In this document: piece after piece, positions 11,091-22,790 of the stretch
Layout: every line of letters starts with the position of its first letter
Position numbering within the stretch: the stretch's first letter is position 1
Program-made: the position numbers and the translations under genes
Assembly (NCBI GenBank): GCA_963921195.1
Contig: OY992537.1
Span: 14,533,125-14,597,124, forward strand
Reading direction: 5' to 3'
DNA length: 64,000 bases
From: Pegoplata infirma
Lineage: Eukaryota; Arthropoda; Insecta; Diptera; Anthomyiidae
Notes under the pieces: generated by a model
What the model was told of the DNA's origin: nothing
The model's input: the letters and a program-made list of their open reading frames with translations, nothing else
Databases searched by the model: none

Positions 11091-11639
11091 CTGATCACGG
11101 TCCAAGAGTTTGAAAATAGATTCCCTGCCGATATGTGAGAGTTAAATTCCATTTTCGGTGGGATGTAAGTTGTATAAATAGTGAGGAAATCGGAGTAAAG
11201 TAATTCTTACATCGATTTAATAATCCGAAACACTTGAATTCTTCTTTCGACACCTTGAAAAACGTGTTTATTCTAAAGGACATCGCACTGAATTTTTATG
11301 CCCAGAACATCAAGAGTATCCGATTCTTCAATATTGATACCAGCTATAAATAAAGATTACAATGCTGTTGGGTATTGGACATTAAAATCTACTCTAATCG
11401 CTTGAATCCAATCAGATAATTCTTCACCGATTTAGAAATCCACGACACTTCTTTCGACACCTGAAAAAACGTGTTTATTCCAACGGACAAGACACTGAAT
11501 TCTTATGCTCAAATCATCAATATTAAAGAATACTCTCATTCTTCAATATTGATACGATCCATAAAAACGGACGACAATGCTGTTTCCACGGCTCGTCTGT
11601 GTGACAGCATACACCATTGGGTCTACCAAAAGATCTAGA
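11091..11639. repeat. imperfect direct duplication next to LINE fragment
   Basis: Two copies of a ~140-bp block (about 11200-11345 and 11440-11570) share CACTTCTTTCGACACC/CTTGAAAAACGTGTTTATT and CATTCTTCAATATTGATAC. They probably belong to the 3' part of the minus-strand LINE that ends to their right. No reading frame is preserved. Confidence 0.5.
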
Positions 11640-12201
11640 TCTTCATTGAATGAGTCATTCATGATCTGCCTTATGCCCCCAACTTCAACGCGCCTTGGTA
11701 TATGATCGAAAGAAAATGACAAATGTTGCTGTCATCTGCAAAATAATAGATTGAATTGCAAATTTTACTGAGAAAAATAAGAAATTACGTAGGAGAAAGA
11801 ACAGAAACATGCGGTACCCCTGAATTAGGCTGAAGTTCATTGGATGAAACCCCACGTGAAATGGTGTCTCTGAGGTGCGTGATCTCTGAGGAAGCTCGAA
11901 ATATATCGAGAGAAGACATTACTGACACCAGAAGCAAGATGCTTTGACAGTAATGCACCGTGCCACACACGGGCGAACGCTTTGGAAATAGCCAGAACAA
12001 CCAACTTACTTTCCCCAACATGATAAATAGATCGTCGCCCGTAAATCGACCTCTGCGGAAATCATACTGACGATCATTAAGCAATGAGTTAGTCTCCAAA
12101 TAATGGACAAGGTGGAAGTTAACCATGCTTCCCAACACCTTTAAAAGAGCAGAGCAAATTGCAATTAAGCGGTAACTTTCAGGGTTGTTAGCCCAGCTCA
12201 A
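11640..12201 (-). pseudogene. LINE reverse transcriptase fragment
   Basis: Minus-strand reading from 12201 shows non-LTR retrotransposon RT blocks. It has NPESYRLIAICSALLKVLGS (family pattern NYRPIS..s.l.KvlE), LNDRQYDFRRGRFTGDDL (QyGFRrgrST.d.l) and GVPHVSVLSPT (GvPQGsvLSP). After one internal TAA stop in the same frame comes FLIFLS and then YYFADDSN, the catalytic F/YADD box, at 11731-11742. The stop, the degenerate GVPH box and the missing 5' and 3' parts mark it as dead. The endonuclease fragment 500 bp to the right runs in the opposite direction, so they are not one contiguous insertion. Confidence 0.8.
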
Positions 12202-12719
12202 GGGAAAGTCTCCCGCACGGAATGAAAAAGAGAGTGTACCCCATACAGTGGTTTTTGAGTATAAAAACTTGTAAGAAAAGGTTGGAGTCCAGAGGTTGCT
12301 TTAGTTCTGGATGGTTGACACATTCGTGGCAAACTTCAGCTGCCTAACTCTATTGGTTTGGAATTCTGAAGTTTGGCACAAATATGTTTTGCAGCCATAG
12401 GCTGCTTAACCCTCTAAGGACCACAGACAAGTATACTTGCCAAGGGGGTTTTGCCGATTGTTTTTGTCTGGGTAAAATATAGGGTACTTGTGCCAAAAGA
12501 TGAATTGTAGAGAATGTTAGGGAAACAAAATTGTAGTTTTCAGTAAGTCTTTAATTGCATCCCTTTTCACACTGTAAGTCTTCAAAGTTTGTAAAATAAT
12601 GGTTGTCTTTTATAGTGCAAAGTATTTTTTTATTCAGTTCCCAGTTGGCAACGCCCATTAACCATTTTAGGGGATGGCCCGCTAAAATGACATCCCCATC
12701 TTTGGATAAAACTTAAGGT
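12202..12719. other. intervening sequence with possible TTAA element start
   Basis: At 12405, TTAA is followed by CCCTCTAAGGACCACAGAC, resembling the left end of a piggyBac-type element, but no matching GGG-TTAA right end is evident. 12280-12400 has family-2 HINE-like phrases such as 'gtggcaaacttcagctgcc'. Confidence 0.35.
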
Positions 12720-13490
12720 CCGCTCACACATCAACCACCTAGGGATCGCTTACAGAAGCCGTAATACTGGAAGAGTTTTATCCCTCAACACTTTCGATAC
12801 CTTGTCTGACTCTATCTCCAGTGTTTTAGGTTGCTTTCCAGAAAGTGAAATCGTTATTGCTGGCGACTACAACGTCATAACGAATCGTGGCTTACTGATT
12901 CCAATTACACGACACCAGAGGGTCAGCAGGCTGAACTCTTTGCTGCACATAACCACCTTGACCAATTGGTGGTGGGGCCGACACACATCCATTGTGGAGA
13001 AGGTCAACAAGGTAGCACCCAGGACCTTTTTGACTCCTTATGCAGTTAAATATAAAGTTTGCTTGCTCGCCCCTCTTGACCGTATCCGCGTCCTTTTCCC
13101 ACTGCGATCTTCGCGATGTTTTAGTTCCGGTAGCGAAACGCTCGATCTTCCTTTATGATAGGGCTCGTTTGGGGAGATCTGAACGATTTTTTTAGGCTCA
13201 TCAATTGGAAAATATGTTTTCTTGATAATGATATCGATGTCGCGGCGGAGATCGTCGGGAATATCGTAATTTATGGTATGAAAACATTTATTCCATTGAA
13301 GTTTATATCTTCTAAGCCAAAGGGAAAATGTTCGTTCAATGGTATTTGTAGGGATGCGGTTGCGAGCAAAGAGGTAGCTTTCAGGGAAAGACGTTTGGAC
13401 AAAATCGCGAATTCGAAACGGCGGCGCAAGCAAACGAGAAAAAGAAGTAGAGCTGCATTAAAAATCAAACTACATCAAATACATCTTTAG
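12720..13490 (+). pseudogene. LINE endonuclease and inter-domain fragment
   Basis: Plus-strand frames carry the APE-type endonuclease signature ESEIVIAGDYNVITNRG (family pattern ...iilGDFNa). A frameshift near 13155 leads into a Lys/Arg-rich stretch, FFRLINWKICFLDNDIDVAA followed by MKTFIPLKFISS, which is typical of the segment between endonuclease and reverse transcriptase (...a..fIP.k.). No intact frame spans the domain and the RT expected to follow is absent. Confidence 0.65.
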
Positions 13491-14140
13491 AAGTAGTAAT
13501 TAGTGCTAGATGTACTGCAGGACAACATCTTTTTGAACGGGCATGTCGCGGATTCTGAACAAAATACTCTGCTGTTTTCCGTCGATCGATTCGGTTGAAC
13601 TTTACTATTTTTTTCTCTAGCAAGAAACAATTTTTTTTCGGTGCAGATTTATTTACCAACTCAAGTTTTTTTTTTCAGTGTACATTTATAACATAATTTT
13701 ATGTCTGTTCGTTCGTCTTTTAAAATATTTCATTGTAGAAATAATGCCAAAAATGTTTTCAACATACGTTGATATAATTCTAAATAACATTTTTTATTGT
13801 TTTTTAACAGGCAAGAAACATAACATATGGACTACCTTTGATAAGAAGGACTTCTTGTTATTTGGTTTTTTTGTTCGTCTTTCTTAACCTGTTTCTATTG
13901 TTAATACAATTTTTATTTACTTCCACTTTTTTCAGTATATACTCACACACATATTTATATTGTTTTCGTTTGGTATTTTCCTTGTGCTTATTTCCGAATT
14001 GTCATGTCTGAGTGCCTAGATAGACTATATATTTTTCAGCAAAAGACAACAAGTATGAATACACTTAGACAAAATGTAAGCAGACCTTTTTTGTAATAAA
14101 TTTGTAAAGTAATTTTAAATAAGTTATATGTATTTTAGTG
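13491..14140. other. unique AT-rich non-coding sequence
   Basis: No repeat or convincing ORF. The short ORF at 13678-13887 is not similar to anything I know. Confidence 0.45.
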
Positions 14141-15860
14141 ATTTTGGGGTCAGCGGTTTAAAATTTATGAACATCTGTATGTCCATCTGTCTGTTGAAAT
14201 AGCGACCACGTCCAAAATATTACACAAATATGACTGTAACTTAATATCGTGAACCTATATTCAAAATATGCCAACTCAAATTTGACCGAAATGAGTTTCC
14301 GATGGAAAATAGCTCCCCTATGCAATACCCATCTGTGGTAAAAATTTCAGAGCAAAAAAATATTTTTTTGTCGTTTTACATCCATTTTTGTTATTCTGCT
14401 AACTCAAAGTACATATTTTTTTTGGTGAAAATAAATGCCAACTCCCATTGTAAATTTCCAAAAATTTTTCAAATTTTTTTTTAAAAAAAATTAGACCACA
14501 TATCTTATTGCATTTGCCTTTCTGATCACGAATCTGGTAAAGATTTTGATATCTAATGCCTAGTTTTCGAGATATTGTCATTTTGAAAATATCGGTAAAT
14601 AGTGTTTGAAAAAAAAAAAATTGCTTATATATATGTAACTTTCAAACTATTTATCAGATTGAAACATTATGAGTGGGGCAAATAAAGTCAATGATATAAG
14701 CTTTCAAAATAGCTAGTTTGGAGTGAGCCTTCTACAATAAAGCGTGAGTTACAGAGTGCCAAAGTTGACCACCCTGAGATTAAAAGGCTTTCGGAGCTAG
14801 TAACTTTTAAAAATATGCAAAGATTTTTAATTTTTTTTAGTTTTTGCAATTACCGCACTAAGGAAAACAAAATAAAAAAAAAAAAAAAAAAATTTTTAAA
14901 TTTTTCAAAAAAAAAAATATTTTTAGTTTCCGACAAAATATGCCAACTCTAAAAAAATATTTGTTTTTTGATATAGTAATAAATGCCATCTCAAAAAAAT
15001 TCGCAAACCAGTGCAAAATATGAATTTTTTGGCATAGGTAAAAATTGTTTAGAATATTTAAACCATCTTATGGAAGGTACATTGTTTATTTTTACAATAA
15101 TATGCAAAATAACTAGTTTTTTAGCTCTCCTGAAAAGTAAGCTTTTTCGAGTTGGCATTTATTGAATATAGTTCGACGATATGTTTAATTGTTGTTCCTT
15201 TGAAAAATTTGGTATTGCATTTGAACGATATCGGTTCAGCGGTTCAGAAGCCATTAGCGAAAATGTAAGGACACCTCGAATTTTTTGGTACATTCCACAT
15301 AACCTTAAAATCCAAAATGATTAAACAAATTTTCAGGTAAACAAATTTTCAGGTAAAATTTTGTTTTCACCAAAATATTTTTTGCACCAAAATTTTGTTT
15401 TCACCAAAATTTTGTTTTCACCAAAATTTTGTTTTCACCAAAATTTTGTTTTCAACAAAATTTAGTTTTCACCAAATTTTTTTTTTCACTAAAATTTTGT
15501 TTTCACTAAAATTTTGTTTTCACCAAAATTTTGTTTTCACCAAAATTTTGTTTTCACCAAAATTTTGTTTTCACCAAAATTTTGTTTTCACCAAAATTTT
15601 GTTTTCACCAAAATATTTTTTTTTCACCAACAATTTTTTTTTTCACCAAAATTTTGTTTTCACTAAAATTTGGTTTTCACCAAAATTTTGTTTTCACCAA
15701 AATTTTTTTTTTCACCAAAATTTTGTTTTCACCAAATTTTTTTTTCTTCAAAATTTTTCTTACTAATTTTCTTTTTAAAATAAAAGTTTTTGAAAACAAT
15801 CTTCTTACATTGTGGAGGGTATCAAAATATTCGATAAGACCGAATATAACTTTTTATTTA
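14141..15860 (+). mobile_element. HINE family 1, expanded by internal minisatellite
   Basis: The 5' part has CATCTGTATGTCCATCTGTCTG and 'acaaatatgactgtaactta'. Near 15200-15320 come 'gatatcggttcagcggttcag', 'gaaaatgtaaggacacctc' and 'cataaccttaaaatcc'. The 3' end is ATTGTGGAGGGTATC (15810-15824) with hairpin ATTCGATAAGACCGAAT (15829-15845) and a decayed tail. Between 5' and 3' blocks lie about 900 bp of extra sequence (14280-15165) and a 17-bp minisatellite (15360-15770). Confidence 0.75.
15360..15770. repeat. 17-bp minisatellite (TTTTCACCAAAATTTTG)n
   Basis: About 23 units located between the 'aaaatccaaaatg' block and the 3' GTGGAGGGTAT end of a HINE. The long plus-strand ORFs (15395-15766 and 15531-15899, with repeated FTKILFSPKFCFHQN) are artefacts of the unit. 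Confidence 0.95.
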
Positions 15861-16512
15861 TTTTATATTACGGAGAATTCTAGCGATTGTTTCTTGTAAA
15901 ATTTCATATATTCATATTTTGTCAATTTTTTTCTCTAAGTGTATTTTACCTTAAACCTTAAGGAATGTGCTTTACAATACATTTGTTCGTTTTATTGTTT
16001 TCTACACTAAGAATTGTTTTATATTTCAAGTTCCTCTGTCTGATTGTCTGTCCGTCCGTCTGTCTATTCGTCTATGGTGTTTCTCTTGTTCCTTCCCTTC
16101 TTCTCCGTGTATTGTGTTACATTTAACGCATACGATCATTAACCGCTAAACATAACTTTGGAATGTTTTTATTTTTCATTTTCTTTTAGTTCGGTTTTCC
16201 TTAGTTTTCTTTTCAATTGTTGTTCTTGTGCTTCTTCTTGTAGAGAATGCATCCAGAAATTATGTATGGGACAACCTTTCTACTTCTATTTACTTCTTGG
16301 TCTTGTAAACATTTTCTGGTTTTATGTTACATATGATTTGATGATGGAAAACGATGATGTTGTTGATCATTGTTGTTTTGTTTTGAATCTAAACCACCTA
16401 TCCTCCAATGGGTGTGAGTGTGTTTGTAGTTGGTTGTAAGTGTATTGGTGTTTTGTATTTAAAAATCTGACAAATGTTTCTACTTTTGTAATTGTTATTG
16501 TTGAAGAAAGAA
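15861..16512. other. unique non-coding sequence
   Basis: AT- and T-rich, with a few (GTCY) words near 16040-16070. No convincing gene. The 93-aa ORF at 16158-16439 is compositionally unremarkable and unrecognised. Confidence 0.45.
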
Positions 16513-17447
16513 ACAAGTAAAAAAGTTAAATTTGGTCTTGACGAATGTATTAATACCCTCCACAGTGTAAAAATGATTTTTTGCAAAAAAAAAAAAATTA
16601 AAAAAAAAAAATAAAAAAAATAAATAAAAAAAAAAAAAAAAAAAAAAAATTAAAAAAAAAAAAAATTGAAAAAAAAAAATCCGCGGAAAAAAATTTTGTG
16701 AAAAGGTTAGAGGTGGCGGAGTCAAAGACTCCTCACAAAGAGCAAATGGTCCATAGTGAATCCACTATAAGTCCTTAGCGACGCTGATAGAACACGTTAG
16801 TGCTCAACGCGAATTGTATTATTTGTCTTAAGTCGACATTCGAAACCGTTTCCAGGTTCTCGAAGACATGTTTGTCCAATATGTAAGGCAGGACAGTAGC
16901 AAAGAATATGTACGACCGTTTCCTCAGTTTAAGGTTCATCGCTCCTTCTACAGCTGGCAACGGAAATAAGTCCCATTTTCTTCCTGTGAGTGTACGACAG
17001 TTCCATCTGGCAAGTGAGAGCAAATAGTTAGTTTTCCTCAGATTGTAGCATGATCACAACCTTTTTCCGATCGTGCTCGTTGTTAGCTCTCTCCACGTTC
17101 TGTTAGAAATTTCAGTCTTTAGATTATCGCGTAGAGATCTGAAGTGCTAGATTGGTGGATCGATGCGTACAGAAATACCAATACCATCAGCACCTTGTTT
17201 CGCTAGCTTTTCGTTTATAACTTTTGAACCACTGAACCGATATCGCTCAAGTGCAATACTAAATTCAGTCATATCTGTGTAACATTTTGGCCGTGATTAT
17301 CATTTCAACAGACATACATAGCTAGAATGTTTTAAAATCGATCACTGATCAATATTATTTGTACTTTATGGGGTCCCAGATCAATATTTCTATGAGTTAC
17401 AAACGGAATGATAAACCTCTACCACTAACAAATAAGTGGAGGGTATA
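16513..17447 (-). mobile_element. HINE family 1, minus strand, split by a LINE fragment
   Basis: The 3' end (left) reads ACAAGTAAAAAAGTTAAAT, TTTGGTCTTGACGAATGT and ATACCCTCCAC. The 5' half (right) has 'actgaaccgatatcgctca', 'catttcaacagacatacat', ATGGGGTCCCAG and ends GTGGAGGGTATA at 17447. A long A-rich run (16570-16690) and a LINE fragment (16700-17200) occupy the interior. Confidence 0.8.
16775..17023 (-). pseudogene. LINE ORF2 C-terminal fragment
   Basis: The 82-residue minus-strand frame ends VFENLETVSNVDLRQIIQFA followed by LSTNVFYQRR. This closely parallels the C-terminus of the LINE fragment at 37810-38382 (LEDITRMDLRILKRFAMTL, NVFNLRR). The alignment of LE..(S/T)..DLR....FA.....NVF..RR identifies it as the end of the same type of non-LTR retrotransposon. 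It is 5' truncated and lies within a HINE. Confidence 0.65.
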
Positions 17448-17825
17448 AAAAAAAACCTTTAAAGAAAATGTTGCAGTTTATTGTTTTATCATTGGTACCC
17501 AACCAAATACAACCAGCATGTTTGTGTTGCACTGCTTTTTTTTTTGTGTTGTTTGTAATTCTTGGAAACGTTAGGCTGAAAACAAAAAAGAAATAAAAAA
17601 AAAACATTAACAGAAAAATGTTGTAATTTTTAAATGGAAAAAACAATTGCAGAATCTCGTAAATACTTGTCTCTCTTGTTGTTGAACTGTGAATGTGTAG
17701 TAAGGTGGTCCTTAATAGGAACTTTGTCAGATTTTCGTAAGATGTAAGAAAGGTTAAGGTTGTGATATATCAAGAATCTGCTGCAGGTACACGTTGAAAT
17801 TCAGAAAATTTGGCCTACAAAATGT
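17448..17825. other. unique non-coding sequence
   Basis: No repeat recognised beyond poly-A/T. No ORF of note. Confidence 0.4.
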
Positions 17826-18605
17826 TCAAGTAACTGGCGCCCAGTCTGGGTCCAGATAACCTTGATGAAATTCAAGGACATGGCGCCCAGTCAGGAAAAA
17901 TATTCTTAACACCCAACTGCCATTGATAAGATTAACCACCCTCCTTTGAACACGGTATAGAAGCTTAAAAAAGACTCTAAAAACCCTGCAACAGATTTGT
18001 TGTAATATTTGATCCAATATAGAAAAGCACGATGCAGTACAAACCAAATGACCCTGTGAGTAAGGGGACCAGTCGAGGACCGGTCCTTTTAAATGAAAGA
18101 GACGTGTCACTTTTACATGGTGATGTCCTTACAAAGTGTTCAAGTAAATGGCGCCCAGTCTGGGGCCAGATTGTGGATAACCAACTGACATTGATAAGAT
18201 TCAAGGAAATGGCGCCCAGACAGGTGTAATATTCTTAACACCCAACTGCCATTTATAGGATTAACTACCCTTTTTTGAACACGGAAATGGCGCCCAGACA
18301 GGTGTAATATTCTTAACACCCAACTGACATTGATAAGATTAACTACCCTCTTTTGAACACGGTCTAAAAGCTTCAAAAAAGACTCAGAAAACTCTGAAAC
18401 AGATTTGTTGTAATCCTATATAGCTGGTTTAAATAGTAAGGAGATCGGATGTTTCTTTCAGCACTTAAAAACCTAATTTTTCCGTATCTCTGTGAAAAGC
18501 TCAATGCAGTTCAAACCAAGTGACCCTGTGAGTAAGGGGACCAATCGAGGACCAGTTCTTTTTTATGAAAGAGATCTGCCACTTTTACATGGCGAAGTCC
18601 TAGGC
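17826..18605 (-). pseudogene. partly duplicated LINE fragment
   Basis: Minus-strand frames carry FFKLLYRVQRRVVNLINGSW (17826-18110) and LLDRVQKRVVNLINVSW (18140-18376), matching the conserved LINE pattern LldrvQrRa.rLI downstream of RT. Segments are repeated: the ~75-bp block AATGGCGCCCAGACAGGTGT...AACACCCAACTG occurs at 17875-17925, 18208-18250 and 18287-18325. The block TGACCCTGTGAGTAAGGGGA recurs at about 18050 and 18520. The repetition and stops show a rearranged dead copy. Confidence 0.6.
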
Positions 18606-19490
18606 ACAACTGAATTTACCACTCTCACTTGTTTTATTCTGTTTTTATATCCGCGCCCATAAAAGGAGACGGACAAAAAAAATAGTTTTCGACTGCCCTG
18701 GGTCCAGGTGCAGGACTTCCCAAGTTCTGACATAAAAATATTTTATTTGCTTAAAAAACGTACAAAAAAACCTGCAAACAAATTGGGTTTTTGTAGGGGT
18801 TAGTTTAGTTCCTCACGGGAGAACTTTTCTCGCTCCTGGTCCAATTTTTCCCAATTACCAACTTAACCAGGATATGAGCACAAGATATATTCGTGCCAAA
18901 CTTCAAGGATCCCCTGTTAGAAATTGATTGGTCTTGCTGGAACGATTAATCTAAAAAGCCTATCCCATGACTGGTTCAACGCGAACTGGTCACAGAATAC
19001 CAGTTCAATGACCACAAAAAAAGGGGTCAATTGATTTAAAAACCTAGTTCGCGACTAGTCCTTTCACAAGGTGTTAATTAACTAGTCCTTGTGAAAGGAA
19101 TAAAACAAGTGAGAGTGGTAAATTCAGTTGTGCCGAATCGTTTTTACCCTCCAAAATGTAAAATTAAAATTAAAAAAAAAATCGGGCATTGACGAAAATG
19201 AAATTTCAGAGTCCAAAGATTTAGGGGGCTTACTCTGAGGAACTTGATGTTAAGGTTTCTTTTTCGGAGTTAAAAAACCAGAAGTTAAGCGAAAATAAGA
19301 GCCACCCTAATTTGTTTCTTGAACGCACGTCGACTTTTAGTTAATTTAATGCAAGAATTTCTTTAAAAGTTAAATAATTTATACATTAAATTGTCAGATC
19401 TGGCAACACTCTTCCATAATTGACAGGTGACAGTTTAGAATGGAATAACGACAATTCAACATTTTCTTTGTAAGTTTTATGATTTTTTTA
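18606..19490. repeat. HINE family-2 debris
   Basis: 'cacaactgaatttaccactctcacttgtttt' (18602-18636) is a plus-strand family-2 3' end. Its reverse complement appears at about 19100-19160, followed by ACCCTCCAAAATGTAAAA. Between them is decayed sequence with a small inverted pair (CTAGTCCTTTCACAAGG / CTAGTCCTTGTGAAAGG near 19060-19100). Confidence 0.6.
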
Positions 19491-19700
19491 ATACCCTCCA
19501 AACACAGTATGGGGGGTATACTCACATTGTCCTTCGGTATGTAAAGCATCGAAATATCCTCTTATAAATTATTGATTTTTGATAGATTATAAGTCAATTT
19601 TCTGGAGATTAACAAAATTACAGAATTTTCAAGCAAATGGCGCCCATGCAGGGGCCAAATTTCGAATTACAGAGCGGACCACTGTCAAAAAAAAAATTAC
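19491..19700 (+). mobile_element. HINE family 2, 5' fragment
   Basis: Starts ATACCCTCCAAACACAGTAT, followed by GGGGGGTATACTCAC and AGCATCGAAATATC, matching the 5' end of the intact family-2 copy at 35611. It is then truncated. Confidence 0.65.
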
Positions 19701-21050
19701 ATATCACACTTTGCAAAGCTAAATAATTCTGCATATTTCGATGAAAATGCATATTTTGATTTTTAATGCATATTTTGTGCAACTTTTAAATGCATATTTT
19801 GGAATAAATTTGCAAATTAAAAAAAAAAAAACAATTTCAAATTAATATAATTCTTTATGATATTTCAGCAAATGTCACCCTTGCAAAATGCAACAGTTTT
19901 GACAACAAAAACAATAAATATTTGCGTTTATTGTAATAAATGTTGGATCTGACTAGGGTAACATATTACCGCTATTCACGTCAACCTGTTTTGCCCTTGC
20001 AAAGTGCAAAATTTTTTACAGCAAACACTTGAGATAAAATTAAACTTAAATAATTTTATGTGTGTTTGTTGCAATAAATGTTGCATTTTGCACTTCGAGT
20101 AAAAAGTTCTTACATAAATACCGTCAGATGACGTGAATACCTTTATTATTTTTAAAAGTGCAAAATTTTGTTAATTACTTTAGTTTTTGCATATTTTTTC
20201 TTAATTCTTTTTATCATACACTTAACAATTAATTATAGGTGCGATAATTAACACGCATGTAGACGACTAATATAAGGTTACTTATGTGTGAATAATGTTA
20301 ATACATATTTGCTATCGTAAAAGCCTCTAATCAACCATAGCAACTAATTTAAAGTGGCTCAGACATTTTTTTCTATTTCTACTACATTATTTTACCTTGC
20401 ACAATATTTAGTTTATTAGGGTGGCACGGAATTTTTTGCAAACAAATATTTAATTTTAAAAGAAACCAAAAGAGAAAATATATTTTAACTTTATTTTAAT
20501 GGTTAACAATGGCTTTTAAAGCCTGCGTGAACTTACGTGATGTTGAGTTGGAACTCGGTCACCATCCCATCTCTATGTAGTTTAAAGGATTTTTTTCGAA
20601 AATTCGATCATGGCTGCAAATCGGGTTAATCTTATTCAAATCTTAATAAACTTACAGTACACGCGTGAATCAAAATATTTGTATATCACGTATTTTATGC
20701 TTGAGTCGAAACTCACTCACGCACCCATCTCTAATCAGTGTTGCAAAAATTAAAAAAAAAATAGCTGAGTTGATCTCAGATTTTTTTTCAAAACTAACCG
20801 ACTAAATGTTTTTTGTTTACCTTATTCAAAAAACAAAAAACATTTGTGGCCAGTTAAGTGTTACCCTAGTGATTTTAAAGGCATTAATTTGCACTGGCAA
20901 CTAACAACACCCGCCGATTTTGGAAGAAGATAATATGATAAATTCAAAAGATTTGCTCGATTTTTCGTATTATTTTAAATTGTTTTATTTGTTTTTTTTT
21001 TTTACAAAAACTTATTTGCATTTTCTGTCAGAAACGAATACATTGAATAA
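19701..21050. repeat. degenerate repeats rich in TGCATATTTT
   Basis: TGCATATTTTG words recur at 19730-19800, with related text at 61325-61555 in the asteroid intron. GTTGCAATAAATGTTGCAT-like blocks occur twice (19900-20090). A ~40-bp pair, GAGTTGGAACTCGGTCACC / GAGTCGAAACTCACTCACG with CCCATCTCTA, lies at about 20545 and 20703. No coding region. Confidence 0.4.
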
Positions 21051-21059
21051 ATGTTTTAT

Positions 21060-21720
21060 AGAGTGGGGTAGAAAATGAGCAAAATTTTACCCTTTACCAC
21101 TAAAACTGAGTTTTTGAGATCTCAGTTGAACCGTTTTCTTAATATTCGCTGTTAAAAAGTCAAAAAAATAAAAATAATTTCAAAAAGTCAAAAACCAATA
21201 ATAGGACTTGATTTCATATAAAATAGACCTCCTGCTACCAAAACCGCAGTCCAAATTTTTCTAGCATGTTCCGTTTTCGAGATATTCGAAAATTTTTCCA
21301 CGCGAAAAATCTCGAACGCGAATATCTCGAAAGCGGAACATGCCCGCAAAATTTGGATTGCAGTTTTGGAATCAGGAGATCCAATTTATAAGAAATTAAG
21401 TCATATTTATTGGAAACGACGTAAGCATATGTAACAGTGGTCCCCCTCAAGGTTTTAAAATATTAGTTTTTTGATTTTTTAATAGCGAATATCTCAAAAA
21501 CGGTACGTACTAGAAAAATTTGTATGGCTGCTTTGGAATCAGGAGAGCAAAATCTATAAGAATCAGTTGGACATTTCACTGGGAGATTTTTGTTGTTTAA
21601 CAGTGTAGCTATTTAGCAATAACTTAAAAACAAAATCAGCTACGATATTCGTGTTAACAATTTTTGAAGTTCTAAATTTTAACAAAACCTTAAATTTCTT
21701 GAAGAGGGGAGTGTTTTTTT
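21060..21720. mobile_element. foldback-family element, copy 1
   Basis: Contains an internal inverted repeat: TAGCATGTTCCGTTTTCGAG...TTTTTCCACGCG against CGCGAATATCTCG...GGAACATGCCCGC, with CAAATTTTTC / ...AAATTTGGATTGCAG flanks. It also has the outer blocks GCTCATTTTC, TAACAGTGTAGCTATTT and CTGGGAGATTTTTGTTG. Homologous copies lie at 22120-22790 and 27130-27965. Confidence 0.65.
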
Positions 21721-22110
21721 AATTTTTTTTACTAAACATTTTTTACTAAACATTTTTACTAAAATTGGTTTACTAAAATCGTTTTTTTACTAATTTTTTA
21801 CTTAATTTTTTAATAGTTTTTTTACTGAATTTGTTTACTGAACTTGTTTTACTAAACAATTTTTACTAAAATTGGTTTACTAAAATTGTTTATTAATTTT
21901 TTTTTACTAAAAATTTTTTACTAAAATTTGTTTACTAAAAATTGTTTACTAAATTTTTTTTACTAAAATTTTTTACTAAACATTTTTTACTAAAAATTGT
22001 TCACTAAAATTTTTCAATACAATTTTTTTACTAAAACTTGTTTACAATTTTTTTTTAACTAAAATTTTTAGTAAACATTTTTTACTAAACATTTTTTACT
22101 TAATATTTTT
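21720..22110. repeat. ~14-bp minisatellite (TTTTTTACTAAAAT)n
   Basis: Degenerate tandem TTTTTTACTAAAAT / TTTACTAAACAT units between two foldback-family copies. Confidence 0.85.
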
Positions 22111-22119
22111 TTTAAAGCG

Positions 22120-22790
22120 GATCCTGTTTTCAAGTTGTAGCTAAATAATGACACAACAAAATAATATAATTTCACAACAAAAATCTTCCAGTGAAATGTA
22201 CAACTAATAGATTTTGCTCTCCTTAATCTACTGTTACATATTCATCCAAAAAATAGGACCTGATTTCATATAAATTGGACCTTCTGGTTCCAAAACTGAA
22301 ATCTAATTTTTTCTAGCGTGTTCCATTTTCAAGATATTTGCGTTTGAAAATTTTTCCACGCGAAAATCTTGAACGCGAATATCTCGAAAATGGAACATGC
22401 CCGTAAAATTTGGATTGCATTGTTGGAATAAAGTCCCATTTATTGGAAGCGACGTAAGATGGTTCTAAATGATCTTTTTTTTGACTTTTAACAGCGAATA
22501 TCTCGAAAACGGTACGTGCTAGAAAAATTTGTTTCGCAGATTTGGAATCAGGAGAGCAAAATCTATAAGAATTAGTTAAATATTTCACTGGGAGGTTTTT
22601 CTTGTCGAACAGTGTAATTATTTCGCAATATCTTGAAAACAAATCAGCTAGGATTTTCGTGTTAACAATTTTTAAAGTTCTAAATAAAGAGGACGAAATG
22701 GCATTTCCCGATTTTGTCATCATTTTTACAAAACCTAAACTTGCTTGAAGAGGCGCGTATTTTGGAAACATCTGAACAAAATTTAATACA
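22120..22790. mobile_element. foldback-family element, copy 2
   Basis: The same order of blocks as at 21060-21720: GATCCTGTTTTCAAGTTGTAGC, a central inverted repeat around 22310-22400 (GCGTGTTCCATTTTCAAG / CTCGAAAATGGAACATGCC), then CTGGGAGGTTTTTCTTGTCG. A 152-aa minus-strand ORF (22313-22771) crosses it but mirrors the repeat and is not considered a gene. Confidence 0.65.

Noticed and set aside
12802..13158. Independent nuclease gene
   Set aside because: The AGDYN motif, frameshift and LINE-type downstream segment show a retrotransposon endonuclease fragment.
15395..15899. Plus-strand ORFs of ~120 aa rich in FTKILFSPKFCFHQN
   Set aside because: Products of the 17-bp TTTTCACCAAAATTTTG array.
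22313..22771. 152-aa minus-strand ORF
   Set aside because: Coincides with a multi-copy foldback repeat whose other copies do not keep the frame.
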